Of a stretch of 64,000 nucleotides of DNA, positions 11,014 to 21,725 are shown in pieces (the first letter of the stretch is position 1; the number at the start of each line of letters is the position of its first letter). The stretch comes from Sordariomycetes sp. S80-01Y (Eukaryota; Ascomycota; Sordariomycetes): contig JAXQJY010000026.1 in the NCBI GenBank assembly GCA_037042185.1, forward strand, positions 930,001 through 994,000, given 5' to 3'. The translations under genes were made by a program, and so were the position numbers. The notes below the pieces were generated by a model, which made no database searches, was not told where the DNA came from, and saw only the letters and a program-made list of their open reading frames with translations.

Positions 11014-12486
11014 GGCTGGCAGTTCGCAGATTCTGCAAGCTCCGGGCTTCGGTAGGTATGGCTTAGATGGAGGACAAACGCGCGAAGTTTGCAGCTACCT
11101 CAGTCGTGTCGCAGTTCGAGTCGAAGTCGCGGGCAGCAGTGAGCTGCGCGCTGTCACGTTCAGCCTCCCATAGATTTCCGAGTGCAAAGGTGAGCGCGCA
11201 GCCGTCTCTGCTTTCTCGTCAAGGTTTTCCGGCAGGTTGCTGTGGGGGCGCGTCTGAACTTGAGATCGCGCGTCGAGGTGTTGTTGGTTGGAGTTGCATG
11301 CGACGGCGAATTTGGAGGCTCTGGGCAGTTGGAGCTGGACCTGAAGATCTCATGTGGGGTTGGACCCTTGGCTAGGCACCGGTAAGTAGCCCAGATCTTG
11401 GGAAGTCTAGCCTTTTACCATTAGATATGTTGACATTGTGATAAATGTAACGCTGCTATTGGGATGCTTTTATTTAGATCAGGTAGAGTTCCTCTTATAC
11501 TTAACAGACACAGCTTAGCCGCTTTAGATGCCAAACAAGAAACCATCAGCTTGCGTCCAACCAAACGTTGTTTTAAGTTGCGCCTCCCGTACTAGAAACA
11601 CGCAAGTAGCAAAATTTGTAGCACAAAAACCCAAACAGGTCACTCCATATGATCTTATACAGGAGCGTTACTATCATGGTTCACAGGTGTAGCCCGAAGG
11701 ATGCCTATTGTCTCGCGACGAGTTGCAATTGGTGGTCTAGGTTAACCAGCATGGGACCGACCATGAGGTTCACCCATAGCATTCCATCCTGGAAGGCAGA
11801 CAGGCTTATCCCAGGAAACAGAGAACTTTGGCTAGGCTCAAACCGCCATCCCATTCTCTGGAGCTTCCCTCGTACGATGCCATCGCCGCTTCAAGCCGTG
11901 TCGGTCCGTGGTGGTTCGGCGCCGTGGGGGAGCGGCTTGCGATGGGATTCATGACGGAGTCAGTGCCGAGGACGAAGTCGCGGGTACCACCCAGCGAGGT
12001 CGATAGTGGATTATTTCCCAGTCCCTCATTGGACGCGATCCAAACGTCGACCAATCCTATGGATCCAATTCGTCGCGGCCGACTTCGGCTCCCGGTGCCC
12101 AAAAAACCAGAAAACCCACTGCAATCTGCTCGACACAGCGCCAGCGCGGCTACTCAAGGGCTTCCGTTTTCCGCTGCCCTGACATATCGGCAGCCCAACC
12201 CGAACTCTGTTTCTTTACCCTCCTTTGGACGTCTTTGGCCATCTCCCCTCAATCCTAACATGTGCGCTCCTTCTATTACTCAACAACAGTGAGAGAGCAG
12301 TGCTGACGATAGCCAAGGTCGCGGAAGTCTCGGTGATCTGCTTACCTTACCAACCTACGCACACCGATCCAGCCGAGTCAGCGCCAACCCACCGTTGAAG
12401 AAGTCTGGAAGGGATCATTTAGAGCAAACAAGCTTTATAAGACGAGCAAAGGACGTGCGCTGCCCGTGCGACGGGGACGAACAGCC
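11014..12486. promoter_or_regulatory. Divergent intergenic region, SWD2 / mitochondrial carrier
   Basis: 1473 bp between outward-facing genes. The part from about 11395 to 11690 is visibly richer in A+T than its surroundings and lacks open frames of note; it could be a degenerate insertion or simply spacer. No tRNA or intact mobile element is seen. Confidence 0.5.
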
Positions 12487-13603
12487 ATGTCAACCACCCT
12501 GGGGTAAGCTTCCCATGCAAACAACCGCGTTGGCGCATATGGAGTCGACCACGAACAAGCTACTGACCGTACCCAGCGCCTTCATCGGCGGCGGTATCGC
12601 AGCCTGCGGTGCTGTCACTGCGACCCATCCCTTCGAAACAGTGAAGATCCGGTATGCTTTGCGCACTTCCCCCAAATCTGGATTGGCGCAAAAGACTGAC
12701 CGACGGACCCAGCATGCAACTCCAAGGCGAACTCCAACTCAAAGGCAACCAGCCCCTCCACTACAAGGGCCCTCTCCACGGAGTCGGCGTCATCTTAAGA
12801 CATGAAGGCGTCCGCGCCATCTACCGTGGTCTCGGCTGCGCCTACGTCTACCAAACACTCCTCAACGGGTGTCGCCTTGGCTTCTACGATCCCATGCGCA
12901 AGAGCCTGGCCAAGCTCTTCCTCAAGAACGAGAACGCGCAATCTCTCCCGATCAATGTCTTCTGCGGTGCCACATCCGGTGTGATAGGTGCAATGGCAGG
13001 GAGTCCCTTCTTTTTGGTCAAAACGCGTCTGCAGAGTTACAGTGCCACAATGCCCACCGGTACACAACATCAATATCGGAATGCGTTGGACGGTTTGAGC
13101 CAGATCTACAAGCAGGGTGGTATCTCAGGGCTGTACCGTGGTGTAGGCGCGGCCATGATTCGAACCGGTTTCGGCAGCTCGGTGCAATTGCCAACCTACT
13201 TCTTCGCGAAGAGGCGGCTGATGCGCCACGCGGGCATGGAGGAGGGCCCAGGACTGCATCTGACTAGCAGTGCGGTCAGTGGCTTCGTTGTCTGCTGCTT
13301 TATGCACCCTCCTGGTAAGCGTTCCCTTGCGATTCGGATGATCAGGGACTAACGTGGCCAGACACCATCATGTCGCGACTATACAACCAGCACGGCGACC
13401 TCTACAAGGGCGTCTTTGACTGTCTCGCCAAGACGATCCGGACTGAGGGATTCTTCGCCATTTACAAGGGCTTCCTGCCCCATCTCGCCCGAATCTTACC
13501 GCACACCATCCTTACGCTCTCGCTTGCCGAGCAAACCAACAAGTTCATGCGCAAGGTAGAGATGTTTGTTGCGCCGGACTTGGTCAAGGAGAAGGCCACC
13601 TGA
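12487..13603 (+). CDS. OAC1: Mitochondrial carrier, oxaloacetate/sulfate type (Oac1-like)
   Basis: Inner-membrane solute carrier; the Oac1 family moves oxaloacetate, sulfate and related acids. Four exons: 12487-12503, 12577-12651, 12713-13314, 13362-13603; 311 residues. The three carrier repeats each show their signature: HPFETVKIR, SPFFLVKTR and HPPDTIMSR. The family assignment rests on MQLQGELQ after the first signature and GFYDPMRKSL. The 17-nt first exon (MSTTLG) is preferred because GTAAGC, a CTGAC branch and CCCAG flank its intron, and the joined text AFIGGGIAACGAVTATHPFE is colinear with the family. The alternative is a start at 12515 read straight through that intron, adding about 20 residues. 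Substrate is inferred from family only. Confidence 0.86.
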
Positions 13604-13836
13604 GGAGAAGATGAATTCACTAAATCGACTCTGTATATTTGCAATTTAGTCTTATATGGCACAGATACGCGCTGTCATGAGGTGGTCAGGGGTCGGCATT
13701 GGATAGAAGCAGGACAGAAAAGGGGCTGCATCCAATTGGAGTTTGCGTCACTTGAATGATAGAATTGCCGCCTGACTGGGCGCGCATAAAATCGAGAAAC
13801 TTTACATCATCTCTTCGTGATTCATCACTTCCTTGC

Positions 13837-15003
13837 TCACCCGTAAACGGATCTCTTGCATCCATAACACAGTGTCCCTCCCTCCCTGTCGTGATCCCCG
13901 ATCTCCCCCGCCCACCTCTCATCACCCACCTCGTCCATTGCGATGCCACACAGCCCGCAGTTCGCCTTATTATCACCGCCAGCCCGGTCCAACTTTGCCG
14001 TCGTCCTCACCACGTTACTCACAATGGCTTGGAACGGCTCCTCTACACTCTCGAAGTATCGGCCCATGACCTCTTCGATACTCGTGTCCTTGTGGCTCAC
14101 CACAGTCTGACTGCCCTCTGCGTCCTTCAGCCAGGCCAGGTCCTTCAACCCCTCGGTCAGGGAAATGTATGTCTTCATCTCATTCCTGAAAATCTCCCGC
14201 AAGGGGAAGTATATAGGATATTCCGCCTTCGAAGTGACCTCACCGCTAGTGTAGGAGGACACCTGATACTTCCCATCGTTTGTTTGCCACGGCACGCCGA
14301 AGCCGCGGCCGTTGGCAACCTCTGTCAGCGTCAAGCTGGCAAGAGCCGTAGTGGTGTGACCGAGAAGCAGAGCCTTGTAGCCCTTCTTCATGGCGATGTG
14401 GAGGAGCAGATGCCTAACCAGGAGTCTTAGGACATCAGCCCTAGCCGTCGCCGAGGGCAGAGCAGCAAACATCCTCGTTATCCTTTCATCAGGACTCAAG
14501 GCGCTGTCAAGCCCTGGAAGTGTCGACCAATCAACCGTGTCAACACCAAGCACCTCGCTCAACCTTACAACCTCGAAATGCACACCATCGAACCGCTGCC
14601 TTAACTTGTCGACCCTGCTCTCCACCGCCCCCTTCCCCTGCGTATCAACGACAACGGCCAGCACCTCGAACGGACTGCTGCTCTTCTTACTCTGCTGATG
14701 GAACTTGACCTGTTGGTCCAGCAGACATGTCAAGGCTGTGGAGGACTGGCCGAGGGAGAGCCCAGCCAGGTAGCGTCGCGGGGCGGGGGCTGTTGAGACG
14801 CGGGTTTCGAGGTGCAGGACGTTGAGGCGGCGGACGAGTTTTTGAGATATGAATGACGCGAAGCAGGCCCTACGATGTGTGAGCAATGGCGCAAAGGGGA
14901 TAAAGGGGGTGAGGGGCACGGACTCGCATGTTGGGAATTTGCGAAGGGTGAGGGGCGCTGGATGGGATTTGCAGCGGCTGCACGGCTTTGCTGACTCTGT
15001 CAT
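13837..15003 (-). CDS. NCS2: Cytoplasmic tRNA 2-thiolation protein 2 (Ncs2/Ctu2)
   Basis: Works with Ncs6/Ctu1 and Urm1 to thiolate the wobble uridine of tRNA Lys, Glu and Gln in the cytosol. Exons 15003-14924 and 14869-13837, 370 residues. The 54-nt intron (14923-14870, GTCCGT...GTAG) is a multiple of three without a stop, so the frame also reads through, but removal brings Cys26 and Cys29 together (TCEAC) to match the Cys8/Cys11 pair (CSRC), as in Ctu2. The later part has SLGQSSTALTCLL (degenerate PP-loop region), KALLLGHTTTALASLTL and two more Cys pairs at the C terminus (CGLC, CYGC). Upstream (15220-15161) lies a short ATG frame ending at a perfect GTAAGT, which could belong to a leader intron. 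Confidence 0.9.
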   Translation of the reverse strand: MTESAKPCSRCKSHPAPLTLRKFPTCESVPLTPFIPFAPLLTHRRACFASFISQKLVRRLNVLHLETRVSTAPAPRRYLAGLSLGQSSTALTCLLDQQVKFHQQSKKSSSPFEVLAVVVDTQGKGAVESRVDKLRQRFDGVHFEVVRLSEVLGVDTVDWSTLPGLDSALSPDERITRMFAALPSATARADVLRLLVRHLLLHIAMKKGYKALLLGHTTTALASLTLTEVANGRGFGVPWQTNDGKYQVSSYTSGEVTSKAEYPIYFPLREIFRNEMKTYISLTEGLKDLAWLKDAEGSQTVVSHKDTSIEEVMGRYFESVEEPFQAIVSNVVRTTAKLDRAGGDNKANCGLCGIAMDEVGDERWAGEIGDHDREGGTLCYGCKRSVYG

Positions 15004-16611
15004 GATGCGTGGTCTATTTCCAGATGGGTCTTACGCAAGTATGGGGACTAAATTGAGGGAGGCGAGTGTGACAGAGACAGCGTTGAGGATGCTTCGTTGA
15101 AGGTTCAATGTGTGACTCGGATGGCAAAAATTCAGATGAGGGTGAGCGGGCACTTACACGCCCACCATGACCTGCCGCTGTGAGAGCGTCATCTGTCAAG
15201 CCCTCTTCAGCTGCCTCCATGTTGAGAAAACCCTAGACGAGAGTGAGGCTCGATTGTCCATTATCAGACTGCTGACAAGAGACATTCAAGATTGATCACG
15301 GGAAGCATTGCAACGAGGCTCGACAGGGGTAATTGGGGTACACTGCGTGTCACGGTCGACCATCGTTTGCACCATATCTGGTCGCGCGACGCGGTACGGC
15401 GCCACTGCCAGCGGCAAAGCCAGTCTATTGCAACATCACCACTGACCCCGGGATATCGAACCTGGACTATCACCACTTTAGAGTCGACCAAGGGATGGGA
15501 CGTTGCGGCGGTGTCTTGTTGTTTGATTACCAGCGCGGATCGCACTCTCTCCCACCGCATTCGGGGGCCTTAGGGGCTTCACCGGCAGCCAATGACGTCA
15601 AGGGAGCCAGTTGCGGACTGACTCCCAGACGCCGCAGAGGAACTTGAGGTGGCACCAGGAGGAGGAAGCAGCAGTTCAGCGACGAAAGTCAAGCGGAAGA
15701 TACTGTCAAAGATGCCTGATCGATCTGACGACTGTGTCATGATCGAGCAGGCGGAAGCGACAGGTGGCCCATTGCAACTCCAGGGCTTGGTGGTAGCCAA
15801 ACTAGGCCGCGACCACGAACATGCACCCGTCACCGCAACCACTCATCTCCTCAGCACGAAGTCTACTGAAACACGGTGCGGCCTGCAGGAACCCACAAAT
15901 TCATTTTGGGCGTTGGATAAGACGTCTGGTGTAACTTGTGAGGCAGTGTCGTTTCGGGCGTTGAGAGTCTAGAGATAGTTCCGTAAGGTAACCAAGTACT
16001 TATTAGGCAGAGGGGCTGGAACGCATTGGCGGCGCGGCCAGTGGCGCTGATCGCGACCGTCCCGGCGCTCTCCCACTTCCTCCCACCCGCTCCCGGCTGG
16101 ACAGTCACCTTCTGCTTCCATCTTTCCCTCTCACGCACATCACTCTTTGTCCCAATTCATTACGCCTTTTAGACAAACCGTATCTCGTTCGTTAGCAGAA
16201 ACTGCTATTGTCCCGTGCAGCCTGGAGTCGCGAGCTCCATCGATCGCGCACGCGGCACGGGCGTAACCTCTCCAGGTAGCCCCCAGAAGCCCATCATTTG
16301 CGACGTCTACAAGAACACAAGTCGGGGGGCACCACAGCCTGCCCTCTTATCGAGGGTGCACCGACCAAGCCTGTCCTGCAGACCAGACCGCGAGGTACAC
16401 GAACCTAATTATTGTCGCACCTTCAATTGGATTTTGTGCCGCGCGGAGCGAGAAAGATCGGAAACAAGCTTTCCAAGGCCGCCCCCTTGACCCCCTTGGC
16501 GACGATCATTTGCCCGCCGACCCGCAACATTGGCTGATCTGATCCAAATCGCATCGCAAGCCAACCTCGCCCAACCACCACTGCTGCGCTTCTCATACGC
16601 GACGAAGTACC
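15004..16611. promoter_or_regulatory. Divergent intergenic region, NCS2 / PH-domain gene
   Basis: 1608 bp between outward-facing genes. It includes the probable NCS2 leader with a GTAAGT-containing upstream frame near 15160 and a TAG acceptor near 15016. Short overlapping plus-strand open frames at 15292-15647 resemble nothing known. No RNA gene or repeat recognised. Confidence 0.5.
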
Positions 16612-17853
16612 ATGGCGCAGGTTCAGGTCCAGCGGGCTGGCGATGTTCCCAGCAGCGCCACGAGGCTCGGCCCAGAGTCTGGCGCCCGACTCGACGTCCC
16701 TCCCGTGCCGGTGAACCAGAATGGCAGCTTCGAGATTGATCGCGTCCTCAAGAGCGGACCCCTCCTGCGTCGAACGCGCAAGACCAAGGTCCGTTCTCCT
16801 ACCTTGCTTTGTCTCGGATTCTTGCTGACGACCGACTAGTCCTGGAAGCCAATCTACCTCGTCCTCCGACCGAACCGTCTCTCGATATACAAGTCCGACA
16901 AAGAAGACAAGCTCCGTCACCAGATCTACCTCTCCGACCTCACAGCTGTTGCCTTCCTCAAAGACCCCAAGCAAAAACGCCAGAATGTCTTCGGACTGTT
17001 CTCGCCGAGTCGGAACTTCCACTTTGAAGCGTCGACCGCAGCCGAGGCCGAGGCTTGGGTGGGCATCATTAGGAGTGAGGCTAGGATAGAAGAGGAGGAA
17101 GAGGAAATGTTCCTCGCCAGTCCGGCCGCGAGGCGAGATACGCCTGCCGGGATGAATATTGCCGGGCATCCAGCCGAACGTGATGCCTTGCTGTCGAGCT
17201 CACCCGAGCCCCTCAGCTCTTCGTTACCCAGGTTCCCATCACGGAGAAAGTCCTCACACATGGAGTCTTCAGGGCTTTCAGGCAACGAATTAGCCTCTGA
17301 TTTGGACCTCTCGGACAACGACCTCGCGCATCGCTTGCCGGCAACGTCCATCGAATCTCTTGCCGCCACTCCGCCGAAAAACACAGTTCCTCCAGCGGAA
17401 GACAATCCACAGCCAGGCTCCATGAACCGCTCCTTGAGCCAGCTCTCAGCTCACACGCCCGACCTCGACCCCGACCGCGTCATTTGGCAAGGCTGGCTCT
17501 ACTTCCTACGCACGAAAGGCGGCGTCAGACAATGGAAGCACCTCTGGGGTGTTCTACGACCTCGCAATCTGATTCTCTACAAGAACGAATCAGAATACAC
17601 AGCGCAACGAATCATTCGACTGAGCCAGATAGTCAACGTGGTCGACATAGATCCTATGAGCAGGAGCAAGGTCAACTGTCTGCAGATCATCACCGAAGAA
17701 AAGAGTTATAAATTCGCGACCCACGACGAGGAAAGCTTGGTTCAGTGCATTGGTGCATTTAAGAGTCTCTTGGCCAAGAGGAGGGAGATTGAGTTGAGAG
17801 CCGCTGGGAGAGAGAAGCAAGCGCAGCAGCCGCAGCCGCCGCAAGCCTCATGA
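16612..17853 (+). CDS. Double PH-domain protein, Opy1-like
   Basis: Two exons, 16612-16788 and 16840-17853 (donor GTCCGT, acceptor GACTAG), 396 residues. PH domain 1 spans roughly residues 48-145 (SGPLLRRTRKTK ... SWKPIYLVLRPNRLSIYKS, ending AEAEAWVGIIRSE). PH domain 2 spans roughly 273-378 (VIWQGWLYFLRTKGG, RQWKHLWGVLRPRNLILYKN, SLVQCIGAFKSLL). Both contain the terminal Trp/hydrophobic helix, and basic residues follow strand 1, suiting phosphoinositide binding. The linker is Ser/Pro-rich. The two-PH layout and size recall yeast Opy1, a PI(4,5)P2 sensor acting on PIP5 kinase; orthology is inferred from architecture only. Confidence 0.82.
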
Positions 17854-19248
17854 CCCGGGGTCTACGGCCCCTTTCTGCCCCAAGAGCTCCCCTCAACCCA
17901 GATATCTCGACCTTTGCTATGTGGCCAGGTCGGACCCGGCCTTCTTACGACTTACGACGAGCGCTTCGCATGCTTCATTTCCGATTGACCCTCTTGCTTC
18001 TTCCGACGGGACGAGCCGTCATGTACTACTTCACCCACCGAGCACCGGGAGTTTCTTTTTGCAATTTATGTACGTTCCGAGGTCAGCTGGTGTTCCCGGC
18101 GTACTGTGTCGCACAGACACATCCAATTCCCCGAACCATATTAATGTATTCTTTCCGATACGATGTACCATTGTCGATCATTTGTAGTGTATTCATACCT
18201 TGCGTACCTTGACCGGGCCTTACAGAACCAATACATCAAGTTCAAGCGCCCCAGCGGTCTCTACTAAGCTGTGACAAACGCCCGTGGTTCCTTTCCCCTT
18301 GACCTCGCTCGCACGTGCGCCCATAAACTTCAATCATCCCATCCTCGCTTACAGACGCTGGGATCACCCGACGAAACAGGGGCGCGTCTGTCACCTGCCC
18401 AACCCGGCAACCAAAACCCATCAAGCGACCTCAACTCCCTCCCAATTTCCACTCTCTCCCCGACAATGCCTTCGTCAGTCCGCCAGCCGCAGCCCGCACT
18501 CGCCAGCCTGCTTTCTGCAGCTTTTCGAAAAAGCTTCGTTGGATGACGGCCGGGCTGAGCGGACATGTGGTGGTGGTGTGTATCCTGCATTGGGCCTTGG
18601 CGACTTTATGGGGCCCCCTCCTCCCTCCTCCCCCTCTCTGTGAGGTGACGATCAATACTACCGTCACTTCAGGTTTTCGCTCTGAGGTGTGCATTGTCTA
18701 GCATGTTGTCGGAACAAGGCCAGCCGACTGAAGACCACGTCCCAGTTTTCCCCTACAGTCCTCAATAGCAGCAAATGATGTCTCCAGGCTCGAGCATGCC
18801 CATCGGCTGGTCCATCCGTGCAGACGGGAGCACTTGCTGTCGCATCCCTAGGGCGAGTGATCGCTGTCATATGATGCACCTCATAGGTCGACGTACGATG
18901 GGATTTTACGTCAGTCAGAGGTATGGCTACCCTGCTTGCTCTGCCGAAGGGAAAATGCCCGGGATGATGTGGTGGTTCGATGCTACCTTGTGCCTAGCCA
19001 CCTTGGCTTCTGGGTTCCTCGCTTGGACGTGACTTGCCCGCCTGGGAAGCGAATGTGAACGGTGCAGATGGAGGGTTGGTTAGACCGAAGTGGTATGCAG
19101 ATATATGTGCCCCTTTGTGGAACGACGTCGCACGATGGTCAATTCCTTTTCTCCTTTGCAGCATTGCTCAGAGGTGCCCTTGGGGAAACTGTGTATTGTG
19201 ATATCTTGTACATATTGTTTGCTGATTGGCTGCTAAGAAACCGTCGCG
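17854..19248 (+). other. Intergenic region before the GH5 gene
   Basis: 1395 bp holding the PH-gene 3' end and the GH5 promoter. Short plus-strand frames around 18271-18643 are pyrimidine- and proline-rich and resemble nothing known. An ATTGG (inverted CCAAT) lies at about 19224, just before the GH5 start. No other gene supported. Confidence 0.5.
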
Positions 19249-20496
19249 ATGAAGACGCTTTCCCACCTGCTGGCCGTGGGCACCATCGCCCTTTCAGCCC
19301 TCGCCCAGGACAAGCCCGCGGTGCCCCTGTCCTCCTCCTCCCGTTGGATCGTCGACACCAACGACGCCCGTGTTAAGCTCCGCTGCATCAACTGGCCTGG
19401 CCACATGGAGCCCAACATCCCGGAGGGCCTGTCCAAGCAGAGCGTCGACTACATCGCGGACTGGATTGCCGACGCGGGGTTTAACTGCGTGAGGCTGACC
19501 TTCTCCATTGACATGGCTCTCGAGCCTGACTTGAGTGTGGAAGAGAGTTTCAAGCGTGGCGCAGAGAGTGGGGGCGTTGACGAGGGCAGCGTGATGAAGC
19601 TGTACGATGCAGCGGTCGAGAGGAACCCCTTCCTAGCGGATGCGAGTAGGCTGGATGTCTTTGACGCCGTTGAGGACGCGCTTTGGAAGCGGGGTCTGTT
19701 GACGTTCTTGGACAACCATGTATCCAAAGCGAAGTGGTGCTGTAACTTGGACGACGGAAATGGGTGGTGGAGCGATGCGCCCGGGTACGTCAAGGCTAAT
19801 AGCGAATTCTTCGACACCCAAAACTGGCTTGACGGACTCAAGTTCATGTCCGAGTGGTCCGTCGGCCGCCCGGGTGTTGTTGGCATGAGCTTGAGGAATG
19901 AGCTGCGGGCGCACGTAACGCAGATTCCGTGGGGCGGCGCGCAGTGGTTCGAGAAGATGCCGCAGGCAGCCCGTCTAGTACATGAAGCGAACCCTGATTT
20001 GTTGATAAGCATCGGTGGTCTCGACGGTGGTAACAATCTAGCGCCGCTGAAGGATGAGAAGATGCCTGTTGAAGATTGGGAGGGTAAGACCGTGTGGGAT
20101 GCGCACGCGTACAGCTTCACCGTCAACACGCCCAACTTCGGCAGCTGCGACATCGAGAAAGCGCAATACGGCTTCCTCTTCGGCTTCGTCTTGTCGGAAG
20201 ACACCGACCAGCGCGGCCCTCTGTGGCTGTCGGAGTTCGGCGTCGGTATGGAGGGCGGTCCGAATGACGGACTCAGCGATGAGGACCATGAGTATCTAAC
20301 CTGCCTGGTGGAATACATGGAGAGCAACGACGCAGACTGGGCGCTGTGGAGCATTGCGGGTTCTTTCTATATCCGCGAGGGAGACGTTGACCGGGAGGAC
20401 TTTTTTGCTGCCCTGGACAAGGATTGGTCGGGTTGGAGGAATGAGAAATTCCCGGGGATGCTTGGGAAGATGTGGGAGCAGACCCAGGGTCCTTGA
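19249..20496 (+). CDS. Secreted glycoside hydrolase family 5 protein
   Basis: Single exon of 415 residues. A signal peptide ends near residue 19-20 (MKTLSHLLAVGTIALSALAQ). The (beta/alpha)8 GH5 fold is shown by RCINWPGHMEPNIPEGL at strand 1, GFNCVRLTFSID at strand 2, LLTFLDNHVSKAKWCC at strand 3, GMSLRNELR with the acid/base Glu218 at strand 4, WDAHAYSF with the conserved His at strand 6, LWLSEFGVG with the nucleophile Glu329 at strand 7 and WALWSIAGSFYIREG at strand 8. Catalytic residues are therefore intact. It acts outside the cell on a beta-glycan; the substrate (cellulose, mannan, other) cannot be told from the sequence. No carbohydrate-binding module is present. Confidence 0.92.
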   Translation: MKTLSHLLAVGTIALSALAQDKPAVPLSSSSRWIVDTNDARVKLRCINWPGHMEPNIPEGLSKQSVDYIADWIADAGFNCVRLTFSIDMALEPDLSVEESFKRGAESGGVDEGSVMKLYDAAVERNPFLADASRLDVFDAVEDALWKRGLLTFLDNHVSKAKWCCNLDDGNGWWSDAPGYVKANSEFFDTQNWLDGLKFMSEWSVGRPGVVGMSLRNELRAHVTQIPWGGAQWFEKMPQAARLVHEANPDLLISIGGLDGGNNLAPLKDEKMPVEDWEGKTVWDAHAYSFTVNTPNFGSCDIEKAQYGFLFGFVLSEDTDQRGPLWLSEFGVGMEGGPNDGLSDEDHEYLTCLVEYMESNDADWALWSIAGSFYIREGDVDREDFFAALDKDWSGWRNEKFPGMLGKMWEQTQGP

Positions 20497-20579
20497 ACAC
20501 TGTTTTACAGAACCCGATGTCCTTTTTTGATCATTTCGAATAGACGGGTCCTCGTCGATCCCAATGGCCATGGGCAAAA

Positions 20580-21725
20580 TCAGGTGCTGTCGGTGTTGTC
20601 CAGGTTGAAGAAGTCCGTGTCAAACTGGCCGTGCTGCATTTCGTTCATATTGTCCTGCGCCGTCATCAGGTCGTCAAAAGTTCCATCGTCGTTGATGTCA
20701 AAGTTGAAGTCCTCGCCGTCGGTTCCATCTGCCCATGCCATGTTGTCAAGATCAAAGCCCCCAAAGTTTGCATTGGCGTTCTCATTGGCCCCATCAGTAT
20801 TCGCATTGGCGGCACCATCTGCCTTGCTCTGCACGCTATTGTCGAAGCTTGGAGCGGGTTGGGAGTCTGCAGCGCCCTCGCTCGAAGCAGGGAGAAGCGA
20901 GTTGAGATCGATTGTGCCGTTGCTGGTATCGTTGGTGGAGAAGTTTGCCATGTCAAAGGACTGATCTTGATTGCTTGCGTTCCCCTGAGCATCATCGTCC
21001 ACAGGCGGGGCCAGAGTGAACTGCATGTCGGTGAAGTTCTCGCTGGGTGCATCCATCTTGATGTCGCTCATCGCAGGATCATCTGGCTTCACTTCCTCTG
21101 GCCGGCCCGAAGCCTCCGGTGCCATGTTAGCAAGAGGCTTCTTCTCATCCGCGTCCGGCGCGGGAGGTTGCGGTGCGCTGTCGCCAGAGTCTGCTGGCGC
21201 GGTGATGTCCATGCCCATGCCCATGTCCGGGAAAGGAGCAACGGGCTTCGTCTCTGTGGCAACGGCTGGGGGCTCTGTCTTGGGCTGCACGGGCGATGAG
21301 TCGATGTCGATGACTGTTGGGGATCTGGTCTGAGCATCGACGGGCTGGGGATTAGGGACGTTTGCGTCCTTGTTTCGAAGGCGCTCCAGATCACGCCCGA
21401 GTACGGCCTTTGCCCGGATCTAGGAACATCAGCAACTGCGACTACGCCATGAATAAGGTAGACTCACGATCTCCTTGTCGATCTTGTCGAGAGCGTTGTG
21501 GTAGTTGGTTAGTGTGTCAGGTAACTTGAGTGGGATGGTGTTGAGTGTTTGCGGGCCACCCCCGGCGATCTCCTGTTGCGACGCGCGAAGTGCTTTGCCC
21601 GTTTGAATGAGCTGGGAAGGTCAGCACGACGATCTGGCACACAGACATATTTCTGAGGGACTTACAGCTTCATTGAACATGTCCTGGAGGACGTCGAGTG
21701 AGTCCTTGGTGTCTTGCGCCGCCAT
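20580..21725 (-). CDS. Acidic, probably nuclear protein; possible Mediator tail subunit (Med2-like)
   Basis: Three exons, 21725-21666, 21611-21468 and 21419-20580, encode 347 residues; introns are GTAAGT...CCCAG and GTGAGT...CTAG. The first ~85 residues are predicted helical (MAAQDTKDSLDVLQDMFNEA, then DTLTNYHNALDKIDKEI and IRAKAVLGRDLERLRNK). The rest is disordered and strongly acidic, with TVIDIDSSP, repeated Asn/Ala/Asp stretches and clustered Phe-Asp residues (FDLDNMAWADG, FDTDFFNLDN) like an activation domain. The plan (short helical N terminus plus Asn/Asp tail ending in Phe-Asp clusters) recalls yeast Med2, but I see no decisive motif, so the function is unassigned. Its end lies only 83 bp from the GH5 stop. 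Confidence 0.75.

Noticed and set aside
13756-14430. A 224-codon plus-strand open frame
   Set aside because: Antisense to the NCS2 gene, whose cysteine pairs and family motifs fix the strand.
19449-20354. A 301-codon minus-strand open frame
   Set aside because: Antisense to the GH5 gene, which has signal peptide and both catalytic glutamates.
20631-21299. A 222-codon plus-strand open frame with hydrophobic stretches
   Set aside because: It is the antisense image of the Asp/Asn-rich exon; its apparent hydrophobicity comes from reversed Asp/Asn codons.
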